The position numbers were made by a program, and so were the translations under genes. A DNA stretch of 64,000 bases from Verrucomicrobiota bacterium (GTDB taxonomy: Bacteria; Verrucomicrobiota; Verrucomicrobiae; Limisphaerales; UBA11358): positions 1 through 64,000 of the forward strand of contig JACZKP010000092.1 in NCBI GenBank assembly GCA_014860005.1, in the 5' to 3' direction. The notes below the pieces were generated by a model that was not told the origin of the DNA, ran no database searches, and saw only the letters and a list, made by a program, of their open reading frames with translations. Shown piece after piece: positions 19,254 to 27,981 of this stretch (position 1 is the stretch's first letter; each line of letters starts with the position of its first letter).

Positions 19254-20408
19254 ATGGACAAAGTCAGGCTCGGCATCATCGGGATGGGCAACATCGGCAA
19301 GTACCACGCCGACTATCTTCAGAACAAAAAGGTCAGCCGCTGCGAGTTGGTCGCCGTCTGCGATGCTATCATCGCGCCGCTCGAGAAATACCGGCCGCTC
19401 AAGATTTTCAGTGATGGCGAGGAACTTATCAATTCCGGCGAGGTGGACGCGGTCATCATCGCCACGCCGCATTTTCAGCACACGACGCTCGGCATCGCCG
19501 CCTTGGCAACGGGCGTTCACGCGATGGTTGAGAAGCCGATTTCCTCGCACAAAGCCGACGCGGAGCGCTTGATCGCCGCGCACCAACAGCACTCCAAGGT
19601 GGTATTTGCCGGCATGTTTCAGATGCGCGTCGAGCCTCGCTATCAGAAGGTCCAGAAATTGATTCAGGACGGCGAGCTCGGTGAAATTGTCCGGCTCAAC
19701 TGGATCAACACCGACTGGTATCGCACGGAAGCGTATTACGCGAGCGGCGGCTGGCGGGCGACGTGGAAGGGCGAAGGCGGCGGCGTGTTGCTGAACCAAT
19801 GTCTGCACAATCTCGACACGCTGCAATGGCTTGTTGGGATGCCCAAGTGCGTGCGCGGCTTCTGTCAGCTCGGTCGCTTTCACCAGATCGAGGTTGAGGA
19901 CAATGTGACAGCCTATCTGGAATGGGCGAATGGCGCGACGGGCGTGTTCGTCAGTTCCACCGGCGAAGCGCCGGGCACGAACCGGTTCGAGATTGTGGGG
20001 ACGCTGGGCCGGTTGGTCATGGAGAACAACCGCATCACCTTCACACGCAACGAAGCCGACATGATTCAGTTCAGCCAGACGGCGAAGCAGGGCTTCGTGA
20101 AGCCGGACGTGTGGAACATCGAGATTCCCTTCGAGAACGCCAACGTGCCGCACGCCATCATGGTGCAGAATTTCGTGAACGCGATTCTCAATGGCGAACC
20201 GTTGATCGCACCCGGCGCGGAAGGCATTCATTCGGTGGAATTGGCCAATGTCATGGTATATTCATCATTGCTGGCACAGACGGTCGAGTTGCCGATGGAC
20301 GGCGCAGGCTGGGAACAAGAACTAAACCAGCTCATCGCCGAGTCGAAGGTGCAGAAGAAAGTCGTTCAGGTGGAGGCGACCGACTTCGCCAGTTCGTTCC
20401 GGCGCTGA
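19254..20408 (+). CDS. Gfo/Idh/MocA family oxidoreductase
   Basis: 384 residues from the ATG at 19254 (MDKVRLGIIGMGNIGKYHAD), preferred over an upstream start whose extension is not conserved-looking. It has GMGNIG, VDAVIIATPHFQHT and the MVEKPISSHK motif, then GGGVLLNQCLHNLD, as in the family's substrate helix with its conserved His. It stands apart from the upstream operon (282-bp gap), so it may have its own promoter. The substrate is probably a sugar derivative. Confidence 0.92.
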   Translation: MDKVRLGIIGMGNIGKYHADYLQNKKVSRCELVAVCDAIIAPLEKYRPLKIFSDGEELINSGEVDAVIIATPHFQHTTLGIAALATGVHAMVEKPISSHKADAERLIAAHQQHSKVVFAGMFQMRVEPRYQKVQKLIQDGELGEIVRLNWINTDWYRTEAYYASGGWRATWKGEGGGVLLNQCLHNLDTLQWLVGMPKCVRGFCQLGRFHQIEVEDNVTAYLEWANGATGVFVSSTGEAPGTNRFEIVGTLGRLVMENNRITFTRNEADMIQFSQTAKQGFVKPDVWNIEIPFENANVPHAIMVQNFVNAILNGEPLIAPGAEGIHSVELANVMVYSSLLAQTVELPMDGAGWEQELNQLIAESKVQKKVVQVEATDFASSFRR

Positions 20409-20454
20409 AATAACCAACATCCCCGCTGTCCGGGGTTCAACCTAAGTGAATATA

Positions 20455-21069
20455 ATGCCCAACAACGCAGCGCGGGTCGCGACGGAAACCGCGACGCCGG
20501 ATTCACCCTTGCGGTTCGTCCAAGCCTTCCTGCGCGAGCCATTCACCGTGGGCGCGTGCTGGCCGAGTTCGGCGGCGTTGTCGCGCGCCGTGGTGGACAG
20601 TTGTGACTTTGGACCGGCGAGCACCGTGGTGGAACTCGGCCCGGGTACGGGATCGTTCACGGAGTTGTTGCTGGAACGGCTGGACAGCCGCGGACAGTTG
20701 CTGGCGTTTGAAATCAGCGATACGAACATCGAGGTGTTGCGCCGGCGGTTTCCCCGCTGCCGGACCATTCATGATTCAGCGGAATTCCTGCCGCGCTACC
20801 TGGGGCGTAAGCGCGTGGATTGCATTGTCAGCGGTCTCGCGTGGGGCAACATGCTGCCGCTCACCCAGGACCGGCTGCTCAAGGCCATCCTCAAATCCCT
20901 TTCGCCGCGTGGCCAGTTCGTGGCCTTCGCCTACCTCCATGCCCGTTGCTTCCCAACCTCGCTGCGTTTCCGGAAGCTGATGTATGGCAAATTCGCCCGG
21001 GTGGAAACCACGCCCATTATCTGGCGCAACGTGCCGCCCGCCTTCGTGTACCGCTGCTGGCGCCGGTAA
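20455..21069 (+). CDS. SAM-dependent methyltransferase, PmtA-like
   Basis: 204 residues from the ATG at 20455, or 207 from GTG 20446. VVELGPGTGSFTELLL is the SAM-binding motif I. FVQAFLREPFTVGACWPSS near the start and IVSGLAWGNM resemble phospholipid N-methyltransferase/rRNA-dimethylase-like enzymes of bacteria. The likely role is methylation of phosphatidylethanolamine or a related lipid, but a different small acceptor is possible. It is flanked by unrelated metabolic genes. Confidence 0.75.
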   Translation: MPNNAARVATETATPDSPLRFVQAFLREPFTVGACWPSSAALSRAVVDSCDFGPASTVVELGPGTGSFTELLLERLDSRGQLLAFEISDTNIEVLRRRFPRCRTIHDSAEFLPRYLGRKRVDCIVSGLAWGNMLPLTQDRLLKAILKSLSPRGQFVAFAYLHARCFPTSLRFRKLMYGKFARVETTPIIWRNVPPAFVYRCWRR

Positions 21070-21184
21070 GCCACTTGCCGCAGGAAGTTTCGTGATCCCT
21101 GCCCGGACGGATCTCGCCGAGTAATCACCGCGGGTGATTTTCTTCGTGTCCAACTGCGCCCGCTCGGGTTAGAGTCTCCGCACT

Positions 21185-22078
21185 ATGAAACTGATGGGCA
21201 TTGGCGACGAAGGCGCGAACACGATTGATGGCCAGATTCAAGCCGCAAACGAGCTTGGCTGGAAACACCTCGAACCGCGCGGCATGGAAGTGCCAGGTTA
21301 CGCGAAGGCGAATTTCCACGACATTCCGGACGCCGCGTTTGATCTGGCGGTGAAAAGACTGGAAGACGCCGGTATCCAGCCTTACTGCTTTGGTTCAACC
21401 ATTATGAACTGGGCGAAAACCGTGGAAACCCCTTTCGACGTGACGCTCGCGGAGGTCAAACGCGCCATCCCGCGCATGAAACGCACCGGGGCGAAATACA
21501 TCCGCGTGATGAGCTTCAAACCCGGGGACGAGGAATTCAAGATTCCAACCGTCGTCTTCGAGCGGGTGCGTGAGGTGACGAAGATGTTTCTCGATGAAGG
21601 GTTGCAGCCGGTCCACGAAAACTGCATGAACTACGGCGGCATGAGTTGGCAGCACGCGTTGGAGTTGCTCGACAAATGCCCTGGCCTCAAATGGGTCTTC
21701 GACACCGCCAATCCGATCTTCAATCCCGATCGCAGCAAGCCCAAACCTTGGCCGAAGCAGGACGCGTGGGAATTCTGGGAGCACGTCCGCGACCACGTCG
21801 TCCACATCCACATCAAGGACGCAACCTGGAATCCGGCCAAGAACGACGCGGACTACAACTGGCCCGGCGAAGGGGCGGGCCGCGTCCGCGACATTCTCAA
21901 GGACGCTTTCGCGCGCGGCTACGACGCAGGCATCAGCATCGAGCCGCACATGGTTGTGGTTTTTCACGACGCCCAATCCAAAGCCAGCAACGAGGACGCC
22001 ATGCGAAAGAACTACGTCGAGTACGGGCGTCGGTTGGAAACGTTGATCGCTGGCATCCAACCGGCGGCAAATCGTTGA
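21185..22078 (+). CDS. Sugar phosphate isomerase/epimerase, AP-endonuclease-2 fold
   Basis: 297 residues of xylose-isomerase-like TIM barrel. The probable metal ligands are Glu in PVHENCMNYG, Asp in VFDTANPIF, His in VHIHIKDATW and Glu in SIEPHM. Such proteins isomerise or epimerise keto sugars and inositol derivatives. It is preceded by about 115 bp without a gene and followed by hemY after 53 bp. No signal peptide is present, so it is cytoplasmic. Confidence 0.88.
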   Translation: MKLMGIGDEGANTIDGQIQAANELGWKHLEPRGMEVPGYAKANFHDIPDAAFDLAVKRLEDAGIQPYCFGSTIMNWAKTVETPFDVTLAEVKRAIPRMKRTGAKYIRVMSFKPGDEEFKIPTVVFERVREVTKMFLDEGLQPVHENCMNYGGMSWQHALELLDKCPGLKWVFDTANPIFNPDRSKPKPWPKQDAWEFWEHVRDHVVHIHIKDATWNPAKNDADYNWPGEGAGRVRDILKDAFARGYDAGISIEPHMVVVFHDAQSKASNEDAMRKNYVEYGRRLETLIAGIQPAANR

Positions 22079-22131
22079 AACCGTCGCCACTCGGCTGGGG
22101 AACTTGCGTCACGAAAATCCCGTAATCCAGA

Positions 22132-23529
22132 ATGAAATCTGTCGCCATCATCGGAGCCGGCATCACGGGACTGACGGCGGCGTTCTATCTCAAACGCAAA
22201 GGGATTCCCGTGACCGTGTATGAGGCCGGGTCGCGCGTTGGCGGCGTGATTCAGTCGCTTCGGCAGGATGGCTATCTGGCAGAGTTTGGCCCCAACACGC
22301 TGCTCGAAACCTCGCCGAAGATCCGGCAGTTGGTTGCCGACGCCGGTCTGGCGTCCCGCCGTCTGGACCCTGATCCCAAAGCCGAGGCGCGGTTTGTGGT
22401 CCGCTACCAGCGGCCCGTTGCCATGCCCGGCTCGCCGCTGGGTTTCTTTTCCACGGAACTGTTTTCGTTGAAAGCCAAATTCGCGGTGCTGCGTGAGCCG
22501 TTTGTTCCGCGTCGCCGCGATGGCGTCGAGGAAAGCATCGCGCAGTTTGTGGTGCGCCGCTTCAATCAGGAGTTCCTGGACCACGCCATTGATGCGCTCG
22601 TGGCGGGGATTTACGCGGGCGATCCTTACCAGCTTTCCGTGACGCACGCGTTTCCGAAGCTCAAGGCATTGGAAGATCACTATGGTTCGATGATCAAAGG
22701 CCAGATATTTGGCACACGGGAGCGCAAGCGGCGCGGCGAGGTAGCCAAAGACCGCGCCCCAAAGTTTTCTTTTGACGAAGGTCTGCAGGTGCTCACCGAC
22801 ACGCTCGGTCAACATCTGGCGGGCGATCTCCGTTGCTGTTGCCGGGTCAGCGCCATCGAGCGAAAGCAAGGCAACTGGATCGTCACGGGGCGCACCAAGG
22901 GAACGAACGTGGAAACGGAACACGGCGCGGTGTTGTTTTGCAGCCCAACCTACAGCGTGCCGGAAATCCGCCTGGCCTGCGATGGCCTCCCGGTGGAATG
23001 GTCGGCGCTTGCGGAAATCAAGTATCCGCCGGTCGCCAGCCTGGTGCTGGGCTTCCGGCGCGAGGACGTGGCGCATCCGTGTCAGGGTTTCGGGATGTTG
23101 ATTCCGAAAATCGAGGGTTTCAAAATCCTTGGCACAATTTTCTCCTCGTCGTTGTTTCCGAATCGCGCGCCCGCCGGTCATCTCACGCTGACCAGTTACA
23201 TCGGTGGCGAGCGTTATCCGGAACTGGCCGCGCTGCCGGAGGAGAAACTGGTGGAGGTGGTGTGTGAAGACTTGCGCGTGCTGCTGGGGGTGCGGGGCCG
23301 GCCAACTTTTCAGCACTGTGTTCCTTACCCTAAAGCGATCCCGCAGTACAACGTCGGCTATGGCCGCTTCAAAGATTTGATGAACCAGCTCGAAACCCAA
23401 GCGACGGGCTTCTTCTTCGCGGGACATTATCGCGACGGGGTTTCCTTGAGTGATTCCATCGTATCCGGCTGCAACGCGGCGGATCGGATTGAAAAGCATC
23501 TGAATCCGGGACAACTTGTGCGCGCATGA
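22132..23529 (+). CDS. hemY: Protoporphyrinogen oxidase
   Basis: 465 residues. The FAD-binding dinucleotide fold is at the very start (IIGAGITGLTAAFYL, then VYEAGSRVGG). The C-terminal FFFAGHYRDGVSLSDSIVSG matches the family signature for the second FAD contact. It oxidises protoporphyrinogen IX or coproporphyrinogen III in heme synthesis. It overlaps the ferrochelatase gene by 4 bp, so the last heme steps are translationally coupled. HemY enzymes are oxygen-dependent, which suggests at least some aerobic life. Confidence 0.92.
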   Translation: MKSVAIIGAGITGLTAAFYLKRKGIPVTVYEAGSRVGGVIQSLRQDGYLAEFGPNTLLETSPKIRQLVADAGLASRRLDPDPKAEARFVVRYQRPVAMPGSPLGFFSTELFSLKAKFAVLREPFVPRRRDGVEESIAQFVVRRFNQEFLDHAIDALVAGIYAGDPYQLSVTHAFPKLKALEDHYGSMIKGQIFGTRERKRRGEVAKDRAPKFSFDEGLQVLTDTLGQHLAGDLRCCCRVSAIERKQGNWIVTGRTKGTNVETEHGAVLFCSPTYSVPEIRLACDGLPVEWSALAEIKYPPVASLVLGFRREDVAHPCQGFGMLIPKIEGFKILGTIFSSSLFPNRAPAGHLTLTSYIGGERYPELAALPEEKLVEVVCEDLRVLLGVRGRPTFQHCVPYPKAIPQYNVGYGRFKDLMNQLETQATGFFFAGHYRDGVSLSDSIVSGCNAADRIEKHLNPGQLVRA

Positions 23530-24545
23530 GCAAAGCTGTCCTGTTGGTCAACCTGGGTTCGCCGGATTCGCCGTCCGTGCCGGACGTGCGGCGTTACTTG
23601 AACGAATTCCTGATGGACGAGCGGGTCATTGACACTCCCTGGCTGTTGCGCCGTTTCGTGGTGGGCATGATTCTGATCAAACGCCCGGCGGAATCCGGTC
23701 ATGCCTACGAGAAGATCTGGACCAAGGACGGTTCCCCGTTGGTGGTCACGAGCAAGCGGGTCCAAGCGGCGCTCCAACAACGCCTGAGCGTGCCGGTGGA
23801 ACTGGCAATGCGTTACCAGAATCCGTCCATCGAGTTTGCTGTGAAACAACTGGCCGCCAAGGGCGCGACGGACTTGCTGCTGATTCCGCTGTTCCCGCAC
23901 TACGCCATGTCGAGCTATGAAACTGCTGTGGTGCGCGTGCAGGAGGTCGCGGCCAGGTTTGCGCCGCAGATGAAGTTGACGGTGCAACCGCCATATTACG
24001 ACGCGCCGGATTTCATCGCGGCACTGGTGGCGAGTGCGGAAAGTTTTCTGAAGCAGGACTACGATCATTTGCTGTTCAGCTATCACGGCATCCCGGAGCG
24101 GCATCTGCGCAAGTCGGACCCGACGGGATGTCATTGCTTGAAAGTGGAGAATTGCTGCGAAGTTTCCAGCCCGGCGCACGCCAAGTGTTATCGCGCGCAA
24201 TGTTTTGCCACTACGGCGGCCTTTGTGAAGCTGGCCGGCGTGCCCAAGGCGAAGTATTCCGTCTCCTTCCAGTCGCGCCTCGGCAAGGACCCGTGGCTCA
24301 AACCCTATACTGATTACGAACTGGTGCGCTTGGCGCAGGAAGGCAAGAAACGAATGTTGGTCATCTGTCCGGCGTTCGTGTCGGATTGCCTGGAAACCAT
24401 CGAAGAGATCGGCATGCGCGGCTGTGAAGATTTTATGAAGGCCAGTGGCAAGGAATTCACGCGCATTCCCTGCCTGAACGAGCATCCGGCGTGGATCGCC
24501 GTGCTGGAAAACAAGGCGAAGAACTTTCTTGACCGGAAGAGTTGA
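23526..24545 (+). CDS. hemH: Ferrochelatase
   Basis: 339 residues. It starts KAVLLVNLGSPDSP, the usual N-terminus, and has LFSYHGIPERHL with the catalytic His and CPAFVSDCLETIEEIG with the conserved Glu. Cysteines in PTGCHCLKVENCC and KCYRAQCF could carry a small Fe-S cluster or metal, as in some bacterial ferrochelatases. It inserts iron into the porphyrin made by the overlapping upstream gene. Confidence 0.95.
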   Translation: MSKAVLLVNLGSPDSPSVPDVRRYLNEFLMDERVIDTPWLLRRFVVGMILIKRPAESGHAYEKIWTKDGSPLVVTSKRVQAALQQRLSVPVELAMRYQNPSIEFAVKQLAAKGATDLLLIPLFPHYAMSSYETAVVRVQEVAARFAPQMKLTVQPPYYDAPDFIAALVASAESFLKQDYDHLLFSYHGIPERHLRKSDPTGCHCLKVENCCEVSSPAHAKCYRAQCFATTAAFVKLAGVPKAKYSVSFQSRLGKDPWLKPYTDYELVRLAQEGKKRMLVICPAFVSDCLETIEEIGMRGCEDFMKASGKEFTRIPCLNEHPAWIAVLENKAKNFLDRKS

Positions 24546-24561
24546 ACTAGATTGCGCGCCT

Positions 24562-26004
24562 ATGAGCCACAAACTTCCGCCCACCGGCCAGGCGCGTTAC
24601 GCCTGGCGCGAAATTGAGCGCCGCGATCCGCCCAAGCGCGCCGCCGAGGAGCGCGTCAGCGACTTCCACGAAATCTATTCGTTGTTCGATGAGGCTACAA
24701 TTCGTGAGCAGGCGAGCCGGTGTGTGCAGTGCGCTTCGCCGGCCTGTGTGGAGGGGTGTCCGCTCAACAACCGGATTCCCGAATGGCTGGCCCTCGCCGC
24801 CGAAGGCCATTTCCTGGAGGCCGCCGAGCTGTCCCGCGCGACGAGCAATATGCCAGAGATTTGCCCGCGCGTGTGTCCGCAGGAAAAGTTGTGTGAAGGC
24901 GCGTGCGTGATTCACAGTCCGGAAGAGCCCATCTGCATCGGGGCCATCGAGAAGTTCATCAACGAGTACGCCCTGGCGCGCGGCGCGGTGCCGATTCATC
25001 AAGTTTCTCCCAATGGCCGGACTGTGGCCGTCGTCGGCGCCGGGCCGGGCGGGCTGGCATGCGCGGACGAATTATCGAAACTCGGCTACACCGTTACGGT
25101 GTTTGAATCGCAACTGCTGCCCGGTGGGCTGCTGATGTACGGCATTCCCGCGTTCAAGTTGGAGAAGACCGTGGTGCAGCGGCGGGTCAACATCCTCAAG
25201 CGGCAGGGCGTTCAGTTCAAAGCGGGTGTCACCGTTGGCCGGGACACCCATCTGGATACGTTGCTCAAGGAGTTTGACGCGGTGTTTCTGGGGATCGGCG
25301 CCTTGAAGTCCAAGGCGCTCGATGTTCCGGGCGCTGACTTGAAGGGCGTTTACCAGGGCTTGCCTTTCCTGGCGCAGAAGAACGCACCCATCGGATTGGA
25401 TCTGCCACCGGTGGAGGTGAAGGGCAAACGCGTGATCGTGTTGGGCGGCGGCGACACGGCCATGGATTGTTTGCGAACGGCGATTCGTTGCGGGGCCGCG
25501 GAAACTCTCTGTGTCTATCGTCGCGACCTTGCCAACATGCCCGGCAGCCGCAAGGAATACTACAACGCCTTGGAGGAAGGCGCGCGGTTTCTGTTTCTCA
25601 CCAATCCCCTCGCGCTCGAAGGCAACGCCAACGGTGAAGTCAAGGCGGTGCGCTGTGCCCGCATGGAACTGGGCGAGCCGGACGCGTCGGGCAGGCGCAG
25701 GCCACGGGTTGTGCCCGGATCGGAACTCACCCTGCCGGCGGATTTGATCCTGGTCGCTTACGGCTTCGATCCCGTGCCCTTCCCGCCGGAGAGCGACCTG
25801 TCCCGGATTGCAGTCAATGAATGGGGCGCGACAAAGACGGATGCGAACCTGATGACGAACGTGGCCGGAGTGTTTGCGGGTGGCGACGTGGTGCGCGGCC
25901 CGAGCCTGGTGGTCCACGCGGTGCGCGATGGCCGCCGGGCCGCAGCCGGAATTCACCTCTACCTCACCGAACTGAAGCCGGCGCGGGCAGCAACTCAACC
26001 ATGA
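24562..26004 (+). CDS. GltD-like NAD(P)-dependent Fe-S flavoprotein
   Basis: 480 residues from the ATG at 24562 (MSHKLPPTGQARYAW). The N-terminal domain has Fe-S cysteines (RCVQCASPACVEGCP, CPRVCPQEKLCEGACV). Two dinucleotide folds follow (VVGAGPGGLACADEL and VIVLGGGDTAMDCLRTA). This is the layout of the glutamate synthase small subunit and of related NADPH-to-ferredoxin proteins. No gltB lies nearby, so the partner is unknown. It begins 16 bp after hemH and its 3' end overlaps the convergent FeoA-like gene by about 41 bp. Confidence 0.85.
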   Translation: MSHKLPPTGQARYAWREIERRDPPKRAAEERVSDFHEIYSLFDEATIREQASRCVQCASPACVEGCPLNNRIPEWLALAAEGHFLEAAELSRATSNMPEICPRVCPQEKLCEGACVIHSPEEPICIGAIEKFINEYALARGAVPIHQVSPNGRTVAVVGAGPGGLACADELSKLGYTVTVFESQLLPGGLLMYGIPAFKLEKTVVQRRVNILKRQGVQFKAGVTVGRDTHLDTLLKEFDAVFLGIGALKSKALDVPGADLKGVYQGLPFLAQKNAPIGLDLPPVEVKGKRVIVLGGGDTAMDCLRTAIRCGAAETLCVYRRDLANMPGSRKEYYNALEEGARFLFLTNPLALEGNANGEVKAVRCARMELGEPDASGRRRPRVVPGSELTLPADLILVAYGFDPVPFPPESDLSRIAVNEWGATKTDANLMTNVAGVFAGGDVVRGPSLVVHAVRDGRRAAAGIHLYLTELKPARAATQP

Positions 26005-26254
26005 TCAACCGTGCGAGTTTCTCGCTGATGGCGAGCCGCGCATTGCAGACCTGGCAGATAAAGTTGGTGTGGCTGGTCAGCAGCCGGATGACTTGTTCCT
26101 CGCATAGACCGATTTCGCGCAGGCGTTCCTGAACCTCCGGCGCGGCGCAGAGCCGCTTGATGCGCACCGCGACGCCCGCCTTCACGCAACTGAGCGGGCA
26201 CACCTCGCACCGGAGGGCGCTTTCAGATTCGTGGTGCATCGGCTCTGTCTTCAT
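25964..26254 (-). CDS. FeoA-domain protein with N-terminal Cys motif
   Basis: 96 residues from the ATG at 26254; the longer frame adds 30 unlikely residues. CEVCPLSCVKAG is followed by VRIKRLCAAPEVQERLREIG and ISEKLARLIMVEL, the SH3-like FeoA domain with its LxxLG-type turn. Family members regulate FeoB iron uptake or act as small metal-linked regulators. The paired cysteines suggest metal sensing. No feoB is adjacent. It converges on the GltD-like gene, with overlapping 3' ends. Confidence 0.75.
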   Translation of the reverse strand: MKTEPMHHESESALRCEVCPLSCVKAGVAVRIKRLCAAPEVQERLREIGLCEEQVIRLLTSHTNFICQVCNARLAISEKLARLIMVELLPAPASVR

Positions 26255-26381
26255 ATTACCTGCGGCCACTCTCGCCGTTGTCCGCCAGATCGGCCACACT
26301 GATTTTGTCATTCCGATGTCATTTATTGCACAGGCACGCCCCATCGGCTTTGACGCGAATCAAGTTCCAACCGCTTTGGCG

Positions 26382-27968
26382 CTACGGAAAAGTCATCTGC
26401 TCCACGTATGTTTCCTGGAATTGCGGGTCTTCATGCAATGAGACGTGGCTGATCTTGCGCCGCAGGTCGGGATAATCCGCCTCGTGTTCCTGCAATCCAA
26501 ACAACGCCAGCTTCGCCCCCAGCAAGGCGGTGTTGCCGGCCGGCTGAATTTGTTCGGGTGGGAAATCCAGCAGCCCAATTCTTCTCGCGCTGGCATGGTT
26601 GATATAATTGCCAAATGCGCCGGCGAGATAAACGCAGGCTAAATCAGCCTTCGTCGCACCCCATTGTCGGAGCAACAATTCCAGGCCGGCGGCAATGGCC
26701 CCTTTGGCTAGTTGGAGTTCGCGGATGTCCGTCTGTGAGATTTTCACTGGCCCGGCGAGCGTGAAATCGCTGCCGTTGGCCAACCGGCCATTAGGTTTGA
26801 CCCAGCCCAGTTCCAGCGCACACGCCACTGTATCCACAAGGCCGCTGCCACAGATGCCGCGCGGTGCGGCGTTGCCCAGCACGTGACAGCGCAATCCGCC
26901 ATCCTCGATATGCACTTCGGAAATCGCCCCGGTCGCCGCGCGCATGCCCATCCAGATGCGTGCCCCTTCGAACGCCGGCCCTGCCGCCGTGGAGGCGCAC
27001 AACATCCGTTCACGGTTGCCGACGACGATTTCGCCGTTCGTCCCGAGGTCAACCAGGGTAACAAGGTCTTTGCTCTCGTGCATCCTTGTGGCCAGCACGC
27101 CCGCAAGAATGTCGCTGCCGACGAACCCACCGAGGCAGGGAAGAAATCGCACCTGCGCAGCCGCCGACGTAAGGAGGCGTAGCGGCGATGAGGCAAATGG
27201 AATCCGTCTCATTGCGTCGGCGGCTACAGCGGCTGGTAAAACCTGCCATCCCAGTTCCTCGACACTGAAAACCTGTAATCCGTCGTCCTTGGGCTCAAAC
27301 GGATAGTGCGACAACGGCTCCAAGTTGATACCGCAAAACAGATGGTGCATCACTGTGTTGCCGACCAGGACAACACTCTTTAGATCATTCGCGCGCAGTG
27401 AGTTCGCCGAAAGCAGCTCGTGAATGAGGCTGCCGATCTGCTCGCGGACCAGTGTTTGCAGTTGTGCCTGGCCGCCGCCGGCTGCGGCGTACTCCACGCG
27501 GCTCATGATGTCCGCGCCGTGTTGCGCCTGGGCATTGAGCGCGGTTCGCACGGCCAACACGTGTCCCGTTCGCAGGTCGAGCAATTGCGCGACGATGGTG
27601 GTCGTGCCGAGATCAATCGCGATGCCCAAGCCATCGTGCGGCGTGAACGCGAAGACGGTGTCGTCGGTCAGGATGGTTGCTTCCCATTGCGCGAGTTCGA
27701 GGCGCAAATCGCCCTCGGCCCGGCTGCGGCACGCGAGCCGCCAGCCTTCCGCCAGCTCGACGCTCGTCAGTTTCTTTCGGTCTTCATCGGTGATTGGTAG
27801 TGCGCCGGCGAGGACTCTGACTTTGCAGCCCTTGCATCGCCCGCGCCCGCCGCAGGGAAACTCAACCCCATGCGCGAACAGCACATCCTGCAACGGCGTG
27901 CCGCGTTCGACTTCCAGCGTCTTGCCCAGCGGCAGCAATTCAATGTTTACCAAATCCGTCATGTGCAT
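26382..27968 (-). CDS. RACo-type reductive activator of corrinoid proteins (DUF4445/ASKHA)
   Basis: 528 residues. An N-terminal [2Fe-2S] ferredoxin domain has Cys39, Cys45, Cys48 and Cys80 (CGGRGRCKGC plus RLACRS). A large ASKHA-type ATPase domain follows, with GIAIDLGTTTIVAQ near 115, VDLGTNGEIV near 305 and GICGSGLVDTV further on. RACo-like proteins use ATP to reduce inactive cob(II)alamin on corrinoid proteins. This fits the corrinoid protein and methyltransferases at 36.5-39.6 kb. Residues ~246-273 are encoded by a palindromic repeat, a probable insertion relative to relatives. A second start exists at 27962. Confidence 0.9.
   Translation of the reverse strand: MHMTDLVNIELLPLGKTLEVERGTPLQDVLFAHGVEFPCGGRGRCKGCKVRVLAGALPITDEDRKKLTSVELAEGWRLACRSRAEGDLRLELAQWEATILTDDTVFAFTPHDGLGIAIDLGTTTIVAQLLDLRTGHVLAVRTALNAQAQHGADIMSRVEYAAAGGGQAQLQTLVREQIGSLIHELLSANSLRANDLKSVVLVGNTVMHHLFCGINLEPLSHYPFEPKDDGLQVFSVEELGWQVLPAAVAADAMRRIPFASSPLRLLTSAAAQVRFLPCLGGFVGSDILAGVLATRMHESKDLVTLVDLGTNGEIVVGNRERMLCASTAAGPAFEGARIWMGMRAATGAISEVHIEDGGLRCHVLGNAAPRGICGSGLVDTVACALELGWVKPNGRLANGSDFTLAGPVKISQTDIRELQLAKGAIAAGLELLLRQWGATKADLACVYLAGAFGNYINHASARRIGLLDFPPEQIQPAGNTALLGAKLALFGLQEHEADYPDLRRKISHVSLHEDPQFQETYVEQMTFP
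27155..27232. repeat. Palindromic element (GTAGCCGCCGACG family) inside RACo gene
   Basis: The left arm begins near 27157 with GCAGCCGCCGACGTAAGGAG, and the right arm near 27214 with GCGTCGGCGGCTAC, near-perfect inverted repeats around ~35 bp. The same arm sequence recurs at 63694-63762. The reading frame of the RACo gene runs through it without stop. Confidence 0.7.
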
Positions 27969-27981
27969 TTTCCCGGGCGGA

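Noticed and set aside
22012..23514. 500-codon open frame antisense to hemY
   Set aside because: No family features; hemY on the other strand has FAD motifs and overlaps hemH in the normal way.
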